Notes: a model not told the origin generated them from the letters alone. A stretch of 64,000 nucleotides of DNA from Ruegeria atlantica (GCF_013032505.1 NZ_WQCG01000001.1:930001-994000); one strand, 5' to 3'. Numbered from the stretch's first letter, positions 9,180 through 18,655 are shown. Numbers and translations: made by a program.

Positions 9180-9599
9180 ATGAAACAACAGTTTTTTGAC
9201 CTGTCAATTGAAACGCCGGGCAAATCCCTCATCGACATCAGCGGGATCGTTCAGCGTGCGGTGTTCGAACACGAATTTGTCTCGGGCTTGCTGACCCTTT
9301 GGTGTGCCCACACCGGTGCCGCGCTGTTGGTGCAGGCCAATGCCGATCCCGAAGTGCTCAAGGATATCGAGACGTTCTTCGAGAAACTCGTACCCAAGTC
9401 ACCAGGCAAGTATCACCACCGCCCGACCGAGGACGACAACGCTCCATCGCATCTGCGGGCGCTGTTGACGCAAACTCAGGTATCGATCCCGGTCGAACAG
9501 GGGCAGCTTCCGCTGGGTCGCGTACAAAGCCTGTACCTGTTCGAACATCGGGAAGCACCCAATGCACGCCGATTGATGGTGCACTACATCGGGACGTGA
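9180..9599 (+). CDS. YjbQ family protein (UPF0047, secondary thiamine-phosphate synthase type)
   Basis: A 139-residue single-domain protein of the YjbQ/UPF0047 family. It shows the conserved pattern CAHTGAAL, NADPEV, YHHRPTEDD and GQLPLGRVQSLYLFEHR. Family structures are trimeric, and some members have weak thiamine-phosphate synthase activity, but the physiological role is unsettled. The His and Asp residues of the putative active site are present. It stands alone between two sugar-acid blocks on the plus strand, separated by about 110 bases from the TIM-barrel gene and convergent with the KduD-like gene, so no functional link is evident. Confidence 0.85.
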   Translation: MKQQFFDLSIETPGKSLIDISGIVQRAVFEHEFVSGLLTLWCAHTGAALLVQANADPEVLKDIETFFEKLVPKSPGKYHHRPTEDDNAPSHLRALLTQTQVSIPVEQGQLPLGRVQSLYLFEHREAPNARRLMVHYIGT

Positions 9600-9629
9600 T
9601 GCCTTGGATGACATGGAGCGTTGGCAGTG

Positions 9630-10400
9630 CTAACGCCCCATCCAGCCCCCGTCGACTACAAGGATTTCACCGTTGACGAAGTCCGACGCAGCAGAGGCCA
9701 GAAAGACCACCGGTCCGGCAAAATCAACGGGCGTACCCCAACGGCCTTGGGGTGTTCGTTCCAGGATCGACTTCGACCGGACCGGATCATCCCGCAGGGC
9801 TTGGGTGTTGTCGGTCGCGATGTAGCCAGGCGCGATCGCATTCACGTTCACGCCCTGCCCGGCCCATTCGTTGGCCAAGGCTTTGGTCAGCTGTCCAATC
9901 CCGCCTTTCGAGGCCGCATAGCCCGGAACGGTGATGCCGCCCTGAAATGTCAGCAGCGATGCAGTGAAGATGATCTTCCCCGAGCCGCGCGCCAGCATGT
10001 CCTTGCCGATCTCGCGTGACAGAACGAACTGCGAGGACAGGTTCACCTCCATCACTTCGTCCCACCAGTCGTCCGGGTGTTCGGCGGCGGGTTTGCGTTT
10101 GATCGTGCCGGCATTGTTGACAAGTATATCAGGGATTTGTCCGTCGGCCCTCAACTGATCAATGAACCCATGCAGCGCGGCGCGATCCGAGAAGTCGCAT
10201 TGGTAGGCCCGGAAATTGCGTCCCATCGCCGTCACGGCTTTTTCGACATCCGAGCCAGACAGCTCGAGCGAGGCGGACACTCCGATGATATTGGCTCCGG
10301 CCGATGCCAATGCTTCGGCCATACCGCGCCCGATACCGCGTTTGCACCCGGTCACAAGGGCCGTCTTTCCCGTCAGGTCGAAACTTTGCAAAACACTCAT
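9630..10400 (-). CDS. KduD-like short-chain dehydrogenase (2-keto-3-deoxy-sugar-acid 5-dehydrogenase/reductase)
   Basis: A 256-residue classical SDR with cofactor motif TGCKRGIG (17-24), NNAG (95-98) and catalytic S148, Y161-xxx-K165. Overall it resembles KduD, which interconverts 2,5-diketo-3-deoxygluconate and KDG with NAD(H). It is the last gene of the operon that starts at 18593, and its start overlaps the zinc dehydrogenase stop by four bases. In the anhydrogalactose scheme inferred for this operon it would reduce 2,5-diketo-3-deoxy-galactonate to D-KDG. An alternative is gluconate 5-dehydrogenase (IdnO) activity. Confidence 0.85.
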   Translation of the reverse strand: MSVLQSFDLTGKTALVTGCKRGIGRGMAEALASAGANIIGVSASLELSGSDVEKAVTAMGRNFRAYQCDFSDRAALHGFIDQLRADGQIPDILVNNAGTIKRKPAAEHPDDWWDEVMEVNLSSQFVLSREIGKDMLARGSGKIIFTASLLTFQGGITVPGYAASKGGIGQLTKALANEWAGQGVNVNAIAPGYIATDNTQALRDDPVRSKSILERTPQGRWGTPVDFAGPVVFLASAASDFVNGEILVVDGGWMGR

Positions 10401-11437
10401 GAACGCGGTCCTACTTCGATCAGGCTTTTCATTGCGGTTGGGCTGCGATCCAGTGCTTCGAACGCGGCCTGGATGTCTGCCAGTGGGCTGACGTCCGTGA
10501 TCACAACATCCGCGTCCACTCCGCCCGAGGCGACAACTGCAATGGCTTTCTCGTAATCCTCTGGCTCATAGACCCGAGCACCGATCAGTTGCAGCTCTCG
10601 CCAGAAGAACTGGAACAGGTCTATCTGAGGTTTTTGAGCATGAATCGCGACCATTACGATCCGGGCCCGAGTCGCGGCAACGGCGGTCATTGCATCGACA
10701 CCGGGCTGCGTTCCTGACACCTCGAAAACCACATCTGCCCCTTTGTCGCCCGTGCGCGCATTGATTGTGGACACTAGGTCGGTTTCGGTTGGGTTGATCG
10801 TGTCAAAGCCAAGTTTTTCAGCTATCGCAAGACGGTTCGGATTCACTTCGGAAATTACGACATTTCCACCCGCGTCCCGCGCAACCATGGCAACCAGGAT
10901 GCCAATCGGGCCGCCGCCGATAACGACAACGTCCTCTCCAGGTTGCAGGTCAGACAGCCGCACATCGTGGCAGGCAACGGCAACCGGCTCGATCAGCGCC
11001 GCGTGATCCATGCGCAAGTCATCCGGCAGAACGTGCAACGTGTGGGCCGGAACAGTCCAGATCTCTTGCATCGCGCCATCGGTGTCGAGGCCGAGAAACT
11101 TGAGATTCTGACAGATATGCTGATGCCCCCGCTTGCAAGCTGGGCATTCTCCGCAGTGATCAAGCGGTCGGACAACGACCTTCTGGCCGGGTTCGACCGT
11201 ATCGACGCCCTCGCCCACCGCTTCGACGACACCTGACATCTCATGCCCAATCACCCGGTTCAGGCCGACGCGGGCATCCATGTTGCCGTGGTAGACGTGC
11301 ATATCCGTCCCGCAAATCCCGCAATAGGCAACGCGAACGGCAACCTCGCCTGGGCCCGGAGCAGTCGCTTGGGCTTGCTCTACAGCAAAGCTCTTATCGC
11401 CCCTGTAGTATGCCGCAGAGATCGTCTGGGTCGTCAT
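10397..11437 (-). CDS. Zinc-dependent alcohol dehydrogenase acting on a sugar acid
   Basis: A 346-residue medium-chain dehydrogenase starting at the ATG that overlaps the previous TAA by one base. The catalytic zinc site is C42 in CGICGTD, H65-E66 in GHE and E150; the structural zinc site is C95, C98, C101, C109; the NAD loop GGGPIG lies near residue 175. Relatives include sorbitol, L-idonate 5- and L-gulonate 5-dehydrogenases (RspB type). Beside a cycloisomerase and a KduD-like reductase, oxidation of C5 of 2-keto-3-deoxy-L-galactonate is the best inference. L-gulonate 5-dehydrogenase feeding fructuronate to UxuB is an alternative. Confidence 0.85.
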   Translation of the reverse strand: MTTQTISAAYYRGDKSFAVEQAQATAPGPGEVAVRVAYCGICGTDMHVYHGNMDARVGLNRVIGHEMSGVVEAVGEGVDTVEPGQKVVVRPLDHCGECPACKRGHQHICQNLKFLGLDTDGAMQEIWTVPAHTLHVLPDDLRMDHAALIEPVAVACHDVRLSDLQPGEDVVVIGGGPIGILVAMVARDAGGNVVISEVNPNRLAIAEKLGFDTINPTETDLVSTINARTGDKGADVVFEVSGTQPGVDAMTAVAATRARIVMVAIHAQKPQIDLFQFFWRELQLIGARVYEPEDYEKAIAVVASGGVDADVVITDVSPLADIQAAFEALDRSPTAMKSLIEVGPRS

Positions 11438-12534
11438 TATTGCATCTCCTTGTGTTCCGCATTCAATTTTTCCCAGTCGAACTCCACTCCGGTTCCCGGG
11501 GTATCCGGGGCTACGGCCAGACAGTCTTCCACAACCAGCGGACGGGTCGTGTACTGGTCTATCGGAAATGAGTGTACTTCCAGCCACCCTGCGTTGGGTT
11601 GCGCAGAAACAAGGCTGACGTGCAGTTCCTGCATCCCATGACTGCAAACCGGAATGCCGTGTTGTTCGCTTAGCGCGGCCACGCGCAGCCAGCCGGTGAT
11701 TCCACCGCAGTTTGAGGCATCGGGCTGGATAAAACTCAGTTTCGCGTCATCAAAGGCGTATTCAAATTCGTGTATGGTGTGCAAGTTTTCACCCATGGCA
11801 AGGGGAACGCCCGTCGCTTCGACAATTCGGCCATAACCTTTGTAGTCGTCTGGAATTGTCGGTTCCTCGAACCACAGGATATCGCAGTCGGCGAACCCTC
11901 TGGCAGCGACGATGGCCTGTTCGACACTCATAGAGTAATTCGCATCGACCATGAAGAACCGGTCCGGCCCCAGCATCTCGCGCACCGCCCGGGCACGTGC
12001 AAGATCGTCGGCCAGGTCTGGTTGACCGACCTTGATCTTGACTGCGTTGAACCCACGCGCAAGGTACCCTTCGGTCTGACGCAGCAGTTTCTCCAACGAG
12101 AAATTCAGGTCGATCCCGCCGGCATAGGCCTTGCACCTTTTCGACGCTCCACCGGCCATCTGCCACAATGGCGCATTCTGCGTTCTGCCGCGAATATCCC
12201 ACAGTGCAATATCCACGGCCGAGATGGCAAACGAGGCGATCCCGCCCCGTGCGACGTAGTGCACGTGCCACTGCATGGCATCGTACAGGCTTTCGATCTG
12301 TTCGGCGTCTTGTCCAACAAGGAACGGTGACAGGTCATGCTTGATCATCGCCAGAATGGCGTGACCACCCTTGCCCCCGGTATAGGTATACCCGACCCCC
12401 TCGACCCCATCCGAGGTTTGAATGGTGACCGTGATCAATTGAAAAAACGTGTGATCCCCATGTTTGGCGTCGACCAGGACCTCTGCGAGCGGAACGTTGA
12501 ACAGCCGCGCTGATACACTTTCTATGCGATTCAT
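11437..12534 (-). CDS. Enolase-superfamily sugar-acid cycloisomerase/dehydratase, likely 3,6-anhydro-galactonate cycloisomerase
   Basis: A 365-residue mandelate-racemase-subgroup enzyme with every catalytic element: K166-I-K168, metal ligands D197, E223, E249, and the D272/H299 dyad. The N-terminal capping loop holds DAKHGDH (22-28) and [10 protein letters not shown] (48-57), which I recall from the Vibrio sp. EJY3 3,6-anhydro-L-galactonate cycloisomerase; this was not checked by alignment. Such an enzyme opens the anhydro ring to 2-keto-3-deoxy-galactonate. The start is the ATG overlapping the permease TAA by one base. If the substrate differs, it remains an acid-sugar dehydratase; the RspA mannonate-dehydratase type is unlikely because that lacks the KxK motif. 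Confidence 0.8.
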   Translation of the reverse strand: MNRIESVSARLFNVPLAEVLVDAKHGDHTFFQLITVTIQTSDGVEGVGYTYTGGKGGHAILAMIKHDLSPFLVGQDAEQIESLYDAMQWHVHYVARGGIASFAISAVDIALWDIRGRTQNAPLWQMAGGASKRCKAYAGGIDLNFSLEKLLRQTEGYLARGFNAVKIKVGQPDLADDLARARAVREMLGPDRFFMVDANYSMSVEQAIVAARGFADCDILWFEEPTIPDDYKGYGRIVEATGVPLAMGENLHTIHEFEYAFDDAKLSFIQPDASNCGGITGWLRVAALSEQHGIPVCSHGMQELHVSLVSAQPNAGWLEVHSFPIDQYTTRPLVVEDCLAVAPDTPGTGVEFDWEKLNAEHKEMQ

Positions 12535-13529
12535 TAACCCAAGACCTTCTGCTGCCTGGCAATAACCCGAGACTGTAAAAGGATGACCGCAAATAGAAAG
12601 CCTCCACGTATGACCATTTGCCAATAGGCACTGAAACTGATGGTGCCCTGACCGTTTTCAAAGTTTAGAACGTTGAAAACCAGCCCCAGCAACAACGCGC
12701 CGGCGACCGTCGCAGGGATCGATCCCATCCCACCCGTCAACAAAGTGCCGCCTACAACCACGGAAGCGATAGCTGACAATTCCCATCCGATGCCTTCAAG
12801 GGGTTGCCCAGCTCCAAAACCCGAGGCCAGAAAGACTCCGGCCAGCCCCGCACAGCCACCCGACAGCAGGTAGACAAAAGCCTTGGCGCGATTGACCTTC
12901 AGGCCCATGAGGTTCGAGGCATCCTCGCTGCCACCGATCGCCAAGACGGTCCGCCCGATGGTGGTTCTTTCCAGCACCAGCCAAAGTGCCAGAGTCAGTC
13001 CGGCCACGATGACGATTGCCCATGGAAACAGGCCAAACGCCTGCCCCATGCCAAGCTTGGTGAAGTTCGACCCCCAATCGACCGAAATTGTCTGGGCGCC
13101 CGAAATCACCAATGCGCCGCCTTTTGCGGCCAGCATGGTGGCCAGCGTGGCGATGAAGGGCGGGATCCGAAGGATGATTATGCAAAAGGCGTTGATCGCC
13201 CCGAAACCAACCCCGGCAAGAACGGCCCCCGGCAAGGCAACCTGAATCCCATACGGGCTGAGATAGGCCGCAACAACCGAGGTAAAGGCCGCCACTGATC
13301 CGACCGACAGATCAATCCCGCCGGTCATGATCACAAAACACATGCCCAGCGCAATCGCGATGAACATCGCGTTGTAATTCAGGAAAGACGAGAAATTGTA
13401 GGCGCTGCCAAAGTTGTCATAGCGCATCAGCCCGAACAGAATCAAAGCCAGCAGTGCGATCCAAACCGTCACCGAGGCCGAATTACGCCGAAGGTATTTT
13501 CGCAGGTCAAAAGCCGTTTCATCCAACAT
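12534..13529 (-). CDS. Sugar ABC transporter permease (RbsC/YjfF type)
   Basis: A 331-residue polytopic inner-membrane protein with about eight to ten hydrophobic segments. It has the BPD_transp_2 signature region [10 protein letters not shown] typical of ribose, xylose and galactofuranose importer permeases. It forms the channel with the second permease encoded just upstream (13533-14510, gap of three bases), driven by the ATPase at 14495-16030. The stop overlaps the cycloisomerase start by one base (TAATG), so transport and catabolic genes are co-translated. The cargo is inferred to be the sugar degraded by the downstream enzymes. Confidence 0.92.
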   Translation of the reverse strand: MLDETAFDLRKYLRRNSASVTVWIALLALILFGLMRYDNFGSAYNFSSFLNYNAMFIAIALGMCFVIMTGGIDLSVGSVAAFTSVVAAYLSPYGIQVALPGAVLAGVGFGAINAFCIIILRIPPFIATLATMLAAKGGALVISGAQTISVDWGSNFTKLGMGQAFGLFPWAIVIVAGLTLALWLVLERTTIGRTVLAIGGSEDASNLMGLKVNRAKAFVYLLSGGCAGLAGVFLASGFGAGQPLEGIGWELSAIASVVVGGTLLTGGMGSIPATVAGALLLGLVFNVLNFENGQGTISFSAYWQMVIRGGFLFAVILLQSRVIARQQKVLG

Positions 13530-13532
13530 CGA

Positions 13533-14510
13533 TTAAGCCCTCCGAAACTGCTGGACCCAAACGGCCAGGATAATGATGACGGCCTTGGCGATCAGTGCAA
13601 CTTCGTCCTCTACCCCGTTGGCCAACAATGTATATTTGACCAATTGGATGATGACGGCACCCAGTATGGCACCAAAGATCGGCGCTCGCCCGCCTTGCAA
13701 AAGAGCCCCACCAACAACCGCGGCCGCGATGGCATCAAGCTCCATCAGATTGCCGTTGCGCGCGGCGTCCGAGGCCGAGTTGATTGCAACCACGATCAAA
13801 CCGGCTAGGCCCGCAAGCACCGCGCAGATGACATAGGCCCCGATCTTGACCCGTCGGACGGGACCACCCGACAGATAGGCCGCGCGTTCATTGCCCCCTA
13901 TGGCCAGCAAGTAACGGCCCCATGTGGTTCTGGTGATCACCCAAAACAGCACACAGGCAATGGCCAGCGCCAGCCAGCCCTGGAACGGCAATCCAAGCAC
14001 TTTACCAGTTCCAAGATAACTGAATGAAGGGTTTGAAAACGTCTGCAAGTTCCCGTTCGTCAGGACTTGGGCAATACCGCGACCAGAGATGAAGAGAATG
14101 AGCGTCGCAACGATGGGCTGCACGTTCAACAAGGCAACCATCACGCCGTTGAATACCCCGCATAGCCCCGCAATGAACAGCGGCAGGACAATGGCCAAAG
14201 TGACGCCTAGCATCGGATTGGCAGAGCCCAGATCCGACAGAAAGATCAACGGAGCAAGCGCCCCCGCCAGCGCCATGACCGCCCCAACCGACAGATCGAT
14301 CCCACCCGTGGCGATTACCAGCGTCATCCCCATGGCCACGATGGCGATCGTAGCGACCTGGCTGATATTTACGAACAGGGTTTGCAGTTGCAGGAAATTA
14401 GGTGTGAAAAACGCGTTGAACACCAGCAGGGCGACTAACGCGGCGATGCCGCCGTGAAAGCGGAAGGGCATTGATGCGACCCGTTGCGGCAACTTCATTG
14501 CGCGTTCCAT
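13533..14510 (-). CDS. Sugar ABC transporter permease (RbsC/YtfT type)
   Basis: A 325-residue multi-pass membrane protein with the same [10 protein letters not shown] signature as its partner permease, plus the FNGVMVALLNVQPIVATL region conserved in RbsC-like proteins. Two different permeases in one operon match the galactofuranose transporter YtfQRT-YjfF layout. The gene begins inside the last 16 bases of the ATPase gene, so it is translationally coupled; an internal start four codons later (MKLPQ) is also possible. It sits in the cytoplasmic membrane and imports the operon's sugar substrate. Confidence 0.92.
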   Translation of the reverse strand: MERAMKLPQRVASMPFRFHGGIAALVALLVFNAFFTPNFLQLQTLFVNISQVATIAIVAMGMTLVIATGGIDLSVGAVMALAGALAPLIFLSDLGSANPMLGVTLAIVLPLFIAGLCGVFNGVMVALLNVQPIVATLILFISGRGIAQVLTNGNLQTFSNPSFSYLGTGKVLGLPFQGWLALAIACVLFWVITRTTWGRYLLAIGGNERAAYLSGGPVRRVKIGAYVICAVLAGLAGLIVVAINSASDAARNGNLMELDAIAAAVVGGALLQGGRAPIFGAILGAVIIQLVKYTLLANGVEDEVALIAKAVIIILAVWVQQFRRA

Positions 14511-16030
14511 GAACCAGTTCCTTCTTCATGATGCGCAAGCGCGCGCACCAGTATGTTCTCGGTGACCCCGGGGTTGGTCAGTTCCTTGACCGAGCGTCCC
14601 TCGTGCATGACCACGATGCGATCGGCGCCTTCCACCAGTTCTTCGAATTCCGAACTGATGAGAACGACGCCAAACCCCTTCTCGACATAAGACCGAATGA
14701 ACGATTGGATCTCTCGCTTGGCGCCAACATCCACGCCTCGGGTCGGCTCGTCGAGTATCAGGATGTCGGGCTGCGTCGCCAGCCAACGGGCAAGCAGCAC
14801 CTTCTGCTGGTTGCCGCCGGACAATTCTCGAATGGGTTGGTCCATATGCGCCGCCTTGATGCCCAGATCGTCGATAAAGGCCTGAACAATCTCGCGCTCG
14901 CGGGCAAAGTCGATTTGACCACGACTGGCCAGTTTCGGCAGCAGGGCCAGCGTCATGTTCTCGCGCACGGACATGTCTGGAATGATCCCTTCGGCCTTGC
15001 GATCTTCGGTCAGGAAGCCGACGCCGTTTACGATCGCGTCACCCGGTCCGGACGGTTGCCCGACCACGCCATGCAACTCGATTGCGCCGCTGCGTTTCCC
15101 GTCCACTCCGAACAAAGCGCGCGCCGCCTCGGTCCGGCCTGAGCCCAGCAATCCGCCCAGCCCAACGATTTCCCCGCGGTGGAGAGTGAGGTCGAAATGC
15201 GTCAGCCGCGGGCCTGTTGAAACAGAGTCCGCCCGCAAAACGATATCGCCTTTCTTGGCCTTGGCACCTGCGAAGTCCGTCAAACCGTCTGCCGCGATCT
15301 CATCCTTGTTGCGGCCCAGCATGTCCGCGATCATTTCCAGTTTGGTCGTATCCTGGACGTTACGCGTGCTGACGGTGCGCCCATCTCGCATCGTTGTGAC
15401 TCGATCGCATATTTGGAACAGCTCATCGAGGAAATGCGAAACATAAAGAACAGACACGCCCTGTTTCTTCAACTCGCGCACAACACCGAACAGCACCTCG
15501 ACTTCGCTGGCATCCAGCGACGACGTGGGTTCGTCCATGATGACAAGTTTCGCATCCAGCGAAACAGCCCGCGCAATCGCAACCAACTGCTGGATCGCTG
15601 TCGAGAAATTTCCTAGCGGCTCGGTCACGTCGATATCTATGCCAAAGCGCGTAAGAACCTCGCGTGCGCGCCTGTTGCCCTCGCGCCAGTCGACCAGAAA
15701 GCCGAGACGTTTGGGCTCGTACCCCATGATGATGTTTTCAGTCACTGACCGCAGCGGCACCAGGTTGAGCTCTTGATAGATGGTGGCAATTCCGGATTCC
15801 TGCGCTTCGCGCGGAGTGGAAATGCGGCTTGGCACACCCGCCAGATGAACGTCGCCGGCATCCCGATCGTAAACTCCGGTCAGAACCTTGATCATCGTCG
15901 ATTTGCCCGCACCGTTCTGACCGATCAGCGCATGAACCTCGCCGGGCGCGATTTCTAGGTTGGCCTGGCTAAGTGCCGGCACGCCGGCAAAGGACTTTTC
16001 AATTCCCGACATCGAGACGAGCGCATTCAT
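14495..16030 (-). CDS. Sugar ABC transporter ATP-binding protein (RbsA/YtfR type, two ABC domains)
   Basis: A 511-residue tandem ABC ATPase, full length for RbsA-like proteins. The start MNALVSMSG gives the normal N-terminus; an upstream in-frame ATG at 16129 would add a long unrelated tail. The first domain has Walker A GQNGAGKS (37-44) and a degenerate signature around FSTAIQQ, while the second has a degenerate P-loop (GLLGSGRTE) and a canonical signature LSGGNQQK. This split is usual in the family. DEPT Walker B motifs are present in both. It energises the two permeases; a strong hairpin lies between it and the binding-protein gene. Confidence 0.93.
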   Translation of the reverse strand: MNALVSMSGIEKSFAGVPALSQANLEIAPGEVHALIGQNGAGKSTMIKVLTGVYDRDAGDVHLAGVPSRISTPREAQESGIATIYQELNLVPLRSVTENIIMGYEPKRLGFLVDWREGNRRAREVLTRFGIDIDVTEPLGNFSTAIQQLVAIARAVSLDAKLVIMDEPTSSLDASEVEVLFGVVRELKKQGVSVLYVSHFLDELFQICDRVTTMRDGRTVSTRNVQDTTKLEMIADMLGRNKDEIAADGLTDFAGAKAKKGDIVLRADSVSTGPRLTHFDLTLHRGEIVGLGGLLGSGRTEAARALFGVDGKRSGAIELHGVVGQPSGPGDAIVNGVGFLTEDRKAEGIIPDMSVRENMTLALLPKLASRGQIDFAREREIVQAFIDDLGIKAAHMDQPIRELSGGNQQKVLLARWLATQPDILILDEPTRGVDVGAKREIQSFIRSYVEKGFGVVLISSEFEELVEGADRIVVMHEGRSVKELTNPGVTENILVRALAHHEEGTGSWNAQ

Positions 16031-16056
16031 GAGATGTCTTCCTCCGATTGCTTGCA

Positions 16057-16085
16057 GGTGGCGCCGACCACAGGCCAGCACCACC
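16057..16085 (-). other. Intercistronic hairpin after the binding-protein gene
   Basis: On the minus strand an inverted repeat of 13 pairs (three of them G-U) closes a three-base loop, 12 bases after the stop of the solute-binding protein and before the ATPase start. There is no U-tract, so it is unlikely to be a full terminator. By analogy with other binding-protein operons it probably stabilises the upstream mRNA 3' end or partly attenuates read-through, giving more binding protein than transporter. Confidence 0.55.
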
Positions 16086-16097
16086 CACCAGGGAGAA

Positions 16098-17072
16098 TCA
16101 ATAGGCTTCGTCGATGTGATCGGCCGCATTGTCCTTGGTAAAGATGCGATCTTCGACTTTCACCCATTCCGGGATCGCCTCGCCAGCCGCGTATTTATTC
16201 ATGACTTCACAAGCCAGAGGGCCGAAGAAGGGTGAGCTTTCCACCGTCACCCCCATCTTGCCATCGATAATAGCCTGAAGTGCATCGCGTGTCCCGTCGA
16301 TCGAAACGATGGTCACGTCCTCGCCAGGCTTGCGGCCGGCCAGTTCCAGAGCCTGGATCGCACCGATTGCCATCTCGTCATTGTGGGCGTAGACCACGTT
16401 CACATCGGGGTGCGCCTGCAGCAGGGTTTCCATCACCTGACGACCCAGGTCGCGCGCAAAGTCACCGGTCTGAGAAGCCACGATCTCAAAGCGGTCATCC
16501 GTTGCAATCGCGTCGTCGAAACCTTTTTTGCGGTCATTTGCAGGTGAAGAACCAGTCGTGCCTTCCAACTGGACGATGACGCCATTGTCGCCGTCGAAAT
16601 TCTCCATCAGCCACTGTGCGGCACGGTTGCCCTGATCAATGAAATCCGACCCAAGGAACGCCACAAAATGCTCGCCCGGCTTGGCAACGGCCGGATCAAC
16701 CGAGCGGTCCACCAAAAAGGTCGGGATTCCCGCGGCACGGGCCTTCATAACGGCTGGGATCAACGGCTTTTCTTCCCGCGGGGGCAGGAACAGAACGTCG
16801 ATGCCTTGGGCGATCATGCTGTCCACATCCGCAACCTGCTTTGCTGCAGATCCGGCTGCATCCGTCGCGATAAGGTCCCAGCCGCAGGCCTCGGCCGTGT
16901 CATGGAACGATTTTGTCTCGGCAATGCGCCACGGATTGTTCGACTCCATCTGCGCAAAGCCGACCTTGTAGCGATCCTTCTGCTCAAGCGGTGGCAGATC
17001 CTGCGCTATCGCAGTCGTGCCCAACAGCGCACCCGCGACAACCGTCGAGATCAAAAGAGTTCTGCGTTTCAT
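16098..17072 (-). CDS. Periplasmic sugar-binding protein of the ABC transporter (YtfQ-like)
   Basis: A 324-residue type I periplasmic binding protein. A Sec signal peptide runs over residues 1-23 (MKRRTLL..., hydrophobic core, TTAIA cleavage site). The body resembles galactofuranose-binding YtfQ, with the conserved AHNDEMAIGAIQALE segment and two Rossmann-like lobes. It binds the sugar in the periplasm and delivers it to the two RbsC-like permeases. It lies second in the operon, 54 bases after the aldehyde dehydrogenase gene. The ligand could be an anhydro-sugar or a furanose; this cannot be settled from sequence. Confidence 0.9.
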   Translation of the reverse strand: MKRRTLLISTVVAGALLGTTAIAQDLPPLEQKDRYKVGFAQMESNNPWRIAETKSFHDTAEACGWDLIATDAAGSAAKQVADVDSMIAQGIDVLFLPPREEKPLIPAVMKARAAGIPTFLVDRSVDPAVAKPGEHFVAFLGSDFIDQGNRAAQWLMENFDGDNGVIVQLEGTTGSSPANDRKKGFDDAIATDDRFEIVASQTGDFARDLGRQVMETLLQAHPDVNVVYAHNDEMAIGAIQALELAGRKPGEDVTIVSIDGTRDALQAIIDGKMGVTVESSPFFGPLACEVMNKYAAGEAIPEWVKVEDRIFTKDNAADHIDEAY

Positions 17073-17126
17073 TGTTATTCCTCCTCCATTGGTGCGGTCG
17101 CCTCCGTTTTGACCGCGAGTTTTAGG

Positions 17127-18593
17127 TCATGCCCAATTCATGTAAGTCGTCTGTTTCCTCAGATAGCCATCGAAGCCATACGCGCCGTCTTCGCCCCCAA
17201 CCCCGGACAAACCCCAACCGGTGTGAAATCCCTGTACGGCCTCACCATTGGAGCGGTTCAGGTACAATTCGCCGAACTTCAAACGGCTCGGGGCCTCCAT
17301 CAATCGCCGGTGCGATGCCGTAAAGAGATAGGCGGACAGCCCGAATGACGTGTCATTCGCAAAACTTATCGCCTGATCAAAATCATCGACTCGCATGGCT
17401 GTCGCCACGGGTCCAAAGACCTCCTCCTGCATCGCGGCATTGCCGTTGTCGGAGACCTCGAGAACCGTTGGGGACATCCAGTGCCCTTCGCGGTGCGCGC
17501 CGTCCGTCAAAGGCCCGCCTTCCAGATGGACCGTGGCACCTTCGGCGATGCTGCGCTGGATGATTTCGGCGACCTTGGTCATTTCGACCTTGCTGACTTT
17601 GGGCCCCAGGTCGCAGTCCTCCATCGGATCTCCGATCGACAATGCGCGGGCTGCTGTCACGAATTTTTCCAAGAACTGATCCGCAATACCGCGATGCAGA
17701 TACATACGCTCGTTGCAGGTGCAAATCTGGCCGCAATTGGCAAACCGGGCGGCAATGGCGGCCGAAACAGCAGCGTCAATATCCGCATCCTCCATCACGA
17801 TGAACGGCGCCTTGCCGCCAAGCTCGAGCCGGACAACCTTGATCCGGTCGGCCGCGGCGCGAAAAATCTCTTTACCGGCTCGTGTGCTGCCGGTCATTGT
17901 GATCAGTGAGGTATCGGGGTGCTCGACCAACCGCTGCCCTACCACCGGCCCCTTGCCTGTCAGAACATTCAGAACACCGGGCGGAAACGCGACCTTTTCG
18001 GCAAGCTCGGCGATCGCGAGACCGGACAGCGGCGTGATTTCGTGTCCCAACAGAACAACAGTGTTGCCCGCGACCAGCGCAGGCCCGACTTTCCTGGCGG
18101 CCAATGCCAGCGGATAGTTCCAAGCCGTCAACGCAACAACAACGCCATAAGGATGACGCCGGATCTGGATTTCCTCGGACTTGTTGTCCGATGCCACTAT
18201 GTCACCCGAAATCCTCCGGGCCTCTTCAGCCGCATGGCAAAGAAAGGTAACAGCGGCATCAACTTCACTTCGGGCCTGCGTGATCGGTTTGCCCTGCTCG
18301 ACCGTGATCAGAGCGGCCAGACGCCCGGCGTCAATCCGGATGGCTTCGGCCAACCGCTGAACCATTTGCGCCCGCTCGATCGCCGGGCGCGAGGACCACG
18401 AGCCAAAAGCACGATGGGCCGCCTCGACGGCCGCATCCGCATGAGCGGCACCGCCATCTGGAACTTGCGCAACGATCTCTTCATTTGCAGGGTTCTCGAC
18501 ACCAACCGTGTCCGCGTCAGAGTCGGTAAAGCGGCCATCGATGAACATCGAATGCCGAACCACCTGACCCAACTCCCCCACTACAGACCGCAA
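17127..18593 (-). CDS. NAD(P)-dependent aldehyde dehydrogenase (AldA-like), candidate 3,6-anhydrogalactose dehydrogenase
   Basis: A 488-residue ALDH with N159 (TAWNYP), general base E257 in LELGG and the catalytic cysteine C291 in the NCGQICTC motif. The C-terminal end (QGFHTGWGLSGVGGEDG) resembles lactaldehyde/glycolaldehyde dehydrogenase AldA. It is the first gene of the ABC/cycloisomerase operon and is preceded by three palindromic operators. In that context it probably oxidises an aldose to its aldonate, possibly 3,6-anhydro-L-galactose to the anhydro-galactonate. Lactaldehyde or succinate-semialdehyde activity is the alternative. An internal start at MFIDGRF (residue 16) is also possible. 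Confidence 0.85.
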   Translation of the reverse strand: MRSVVGELGQVVRHSMFIDGRFTDSDADTVGVENPANEEIVAQVPDGGAAHADAAVEAAHRAFGSWSSRPAIERAQMVQRLAEAIRIDAGRLAALITVEQGKPITQARSEVDAAVTFLCHAAEEARRISGDIVASDNKSEEIQIRRHPYGVVVALTAWNYPLALAARKVGPALVAGNTVVLLGHEITPLSGLAIAELAEKVAFPPGVLNVLTGKGPVVGQRLVEHPDTSLITMTGSTRAGKEIFRAAADRIKVVRLELGGKAPFIVMEDADIDAAVSAAIAARFANCGQICTCNERMYLHRGIADQFLEKFVTAARALSIGDPMEDCDLGPKVSKVEMTKVAEIIQRSIAEGATVHLEGGPLTDGAHREGHWMSPTVLEVSDNGNAAMQEEVFGPVATAMRVDDFDQAISFANDTSFGLSAYLFTASHRRLMEAPSRLKFGELYLNRSNGEAVQGFHTGWGLSGVGGEDGAYGFDGYLRKQTTYMNWA

Positions 18594-18655
18594 TTTCGCC
18601 TCCCGCGCTTACTCGGTCAGACCACATTGGCGACCCCACCATCGATCAAAACACT

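Noticed and set aside
11437..12534. RspA-type D-mannonate dehydratase
   Set aside because: The protein has the KxK and Asp/His dyad of the mandelate racemase subgroup rather than the ManD active site, and uxuA already supplies that step.
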